From NCBI GenBank assembly GCA_003640385.1, contig RCAB01000378.1:1-63184 (forward strand): 63,184 nucleotides of DNA. The letters run 5' to 3'. Shown here one piece after another: positions 61,364 through 63,184 of the stretch (position 1 is its first letter; every line of letters starts with the position of its first letter). The translations under genes were made by a program, and so were the position numbers. The notes under the pieces were generated by a model. It saw nothing but the letters and a program-made list of their open reading frames with translations. It was not told where the DNA came from and searched no databases. The DNA is from Setaria digitata (taxonomy: Eukaryota > Nematoda > Chromadorea > Rhabditida > Setariidae).

Positions 61364-62500
61364 AGGTTAATTTTTCTGCTCGATCTGCTCCTTGTCGTGG
61401 AACCAGTGGTGTTAACGTTAACTTCATTATTCGATCATATATGCTGCCATTGTCGCTGATTCAAATTAGTATTCTAATAATTGCCATTATTGTGACTTGC
61501 GAATATTTTTTTGTGAAACAAGAAAAACGAATATACTGTGAATTGTTCCATCAGATCAACGATGACCACAATTCCTCGACTAAATTTGTCACTTACATAA
61601 CATTATAACACTGCCGCAAAATTAAAATCTTAATTTACATGAAATTAAATCAAATAGTTTTTTGCTTAAGTTTGTAAAAATTTCGAAGATGAATTGTATT
61701 GTTATTCCAGCATTGTTCCAGATTATTCGGTTTTCTTGCGACAGCTATTGCCTACTGTCGGTAGATTTTGATGTATTTCGGCGTCGTTTTGCGAAGGCAT
61801 CAGTTTATGGTCAAAATATCATGGATCTCCGCACGGTTATATTGTGTTTATCTAAATACCTTAAGATGTTGTATATTCCTAGGAACTTCAAACGAAAGAT
61901 AAAAGTGATTTTTTTTTTTTTTAAGTAGAAAAGTCCGGTGAATTGTAGATGGTACTTTTTTTGGCAAAACAGATGTAGTAATGTTGGAACAGTCTAATGA
62001 CAGGGAAGATTTATAATCAAATAACATTTAGGTCGGAGATCGCAAGGACCAATAAGGGTGCATTTATAAGAAGTATTGGATTTGCATAATCTACAAGTTG
62101 AATTTGATTTCAGATTCTGCTCCCTGAAGGCATCATCAAATTTGTGCTAATTGCGCTGGGCATAGCACGAACTCGATGATAGGTTAACCATCTGTATCGA
62201 ATCAGTGAGTACGGAATGTACTGGAATTTCTTCCTCACTCTGAGAGTGTTGCGAGTTTGTGGAAGTTACTTTAAAAGATAGAATGCTACGCCACAATCTC
62301 CTCTTTAATTTCAGTGCTGTTAGATGATACTTCCGTCATAATCCATCACTGCAGCATATTTCCATTACTTCTTCAGTGGTAAAGCATAAGGAAATAGAAA
62401 TAAATGAACAAAACTGATTCTGTTACAGTTGTTAATGGACTTCTCGGGTCAATTCCATCTATTATTGAGAATTATTGTTGCTTTTACTTAACAATATTTT
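61364..62500 (+). pseudogene. Degenerate tandem copy of PIGW
   Basis: Remnants of at least four successive PIGW exons occur in order. One near 61364-61610 (LRLIFLLDLLL, later NDDHNSSTKFVTYI) matches exon 2 but has a stop and a frameshift near SLFDHI. One near 61722-61840 (FGFLATAIAYC, then VDFDVFRRRFAKASVYGQ with MDLRT) matches exon 3 with a frameshift and stop between the halves. One near 62113-62258 (LGIARTR, two stops, then ISEYGMYWNFFLTL) matches exon 4. One near 62429-62500 (TVVNGLLGS, then FHLLLRIIVAF) matches exon 5. Intron positions are kept, so this is a DNA-level duplication, not a retrocopy. No convincing exon 1 or distal exons were found. Confidence 0.85.
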
Positions 62501-63184
62501 TTTTAACGAACCGAAATTTACAGGTATGATCTTCCTCCATCTCCACAGGAATTTGACTTTTTATCGGTAAATTCCTTTTTCTGAAGCAGAAACTGTCTTA
62601 TGCTCTTCACAAGCGAAAGGGAGAAAAGATTGTCGTTTCTGTCATAACATTCTAGAAGAGTGGGAAACTTTACAAAAAAGTAGTATTGCTCGTAGTGAAC
62701 AATCGCGAATGAGTTCAAAACTATTCATTGTCAGGAGTATTCGCTTTGAAATAAGACAAGAAGGAAGGATTTTGTATCGAAGGATCACGAAGGAATCTTC
62801 TCTTTACTTCGATACCTGCCAATCTATTACCTGTAGACAGTTTCTTATTTACGGGGACATCACAGAACGATTACTGCAATGGTCGACTCAGTTACGTAAT
62901 ATTTCACAACAGCCATTTCGAAGAGAGTAGAAATAAGTGAATTAGATGAAGCATTTCTAAACTAAAAAATCTTGCATTAACGAGTACTTGAAATGCAACT
63001 CACTCAGTGCAACCTCTTTACATTGAGCGCTTCTTGAAATCTTTAATACAAAAAGGACCACAAGCAGCTGATATCAAAAGAGATTAAAATTTCATTCAAC
63101 GTCTGTATATTGCCTTCAAAGGATTCATGAAGAGAATGACTTCAACTTCAACCAGTCACTGGAAAACAAACACCGTAGACCACT
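62501..63184. other. Window end, no supported gene
   Basis: An open frame at 62709-62930 (+) is hydrophilic and has no visible relation to PIGW. It may be chance or an exon of a gene beyond the window. Confidence 0.4.

Noticed and set aside
1..63184. CRISPR arrays, integrated viruses, intact transposons, tRNA or rRNA genes
   Set aside because: No regularly spaced repeats, no reverse transcriptase or transposase signatures, and no tRNA-like A/B-box structures were noticed on manual reading; a tRNAscan or RepeatMasker run could still find short ones.

Overview
The window reads as nuclear DNA of a parasitic nematode, most likely a filarial or other Spirurina worm. This is inferred from AT-rich sequence, many small introns with TTTCAG-type acceptors, start codons just downstream of likely trans-splice acceptors, and several nematode-style genes (a MUT-7 exonuclease, an ATGP-type transporter heavy chain, SQV-2). 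No bacterial operon, CRISPR array, phage or intact transposon is visible. I assembled exons by hand from donor and acceptor sites and checked that reading phases agree across junctions.

Layout. 1-2.9 kb: no confident gene, only a possible small membrane-protein ORF. 2.9-5.7 kb (-): 5' part of a type II membrane protein with an ectodomain coiled coil. 7.6-12.4 kb (-): a divergent nibrin/NBS1 orthologue with an N-terminal FHA domain and a C-terminal MRE11-binding motif. 13.1-14.0 kb (-): ribosomal protein eL42. 14.4-15.9 kb (+): an unrecognised type I membrane glycoprotein. 16.1-20.0 kb (-): a 4F2hc/rBAT-like amino-acid transporter heavy chain. 22.2-23.6 kb (+): a four-TM protein. 26.2-30.0 kb (-): APC/C activator FZR1/Cdh1. 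30.2-36.7 kb (+): MUT-7/EXD3 exonuclease. 37.9-40.9 kb (+): an RRM protein with a possible LOTUS-like domain. 41.3-42.2 kb (-): a small protein with a myristoylation/palmitoylation N-terminus. 43.4-44.7 kb (-): exosome subunit RRP46 (EXOSC5/CRN-5). 45.4-46.7 kb (+): NECAP. 47.6-49.3 kb and 51.1-52.5 kb (+): two tandem UBC6-family E2 enzymes, the first without a membrane anchor. 53.6-55.7 kb (+): B3GALT6/SQV-2. 56.3-59.6 kb (+): PIGW/GWT1, followed at 61.4-62.5 kb by a decayed copy.

Most genes are housekeeping genes of unrelated pathways: DNA repair, translation, cell cycle, RNA decay, clathrin trafficking, ER-associated ubiquitination, glycosaminoglycan and GPI synthesis. Several pairs are divergent and probably share promoters: FZR1/MUT-7 about 220 bp apart, RRP46/NECAP about 630 bp, eL42/type I glycoprotein about 430 bp, and ATGP/four-TM about 2.2 kb.

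The assembly has four single-N joins (10529, 30891, 50077, 53972), each flanked by a near-identical direct repeat of 54 to 106 bp. These look like unmerged contig ends or haplotypes; one duplicates coding sequence inside B3GALT6.
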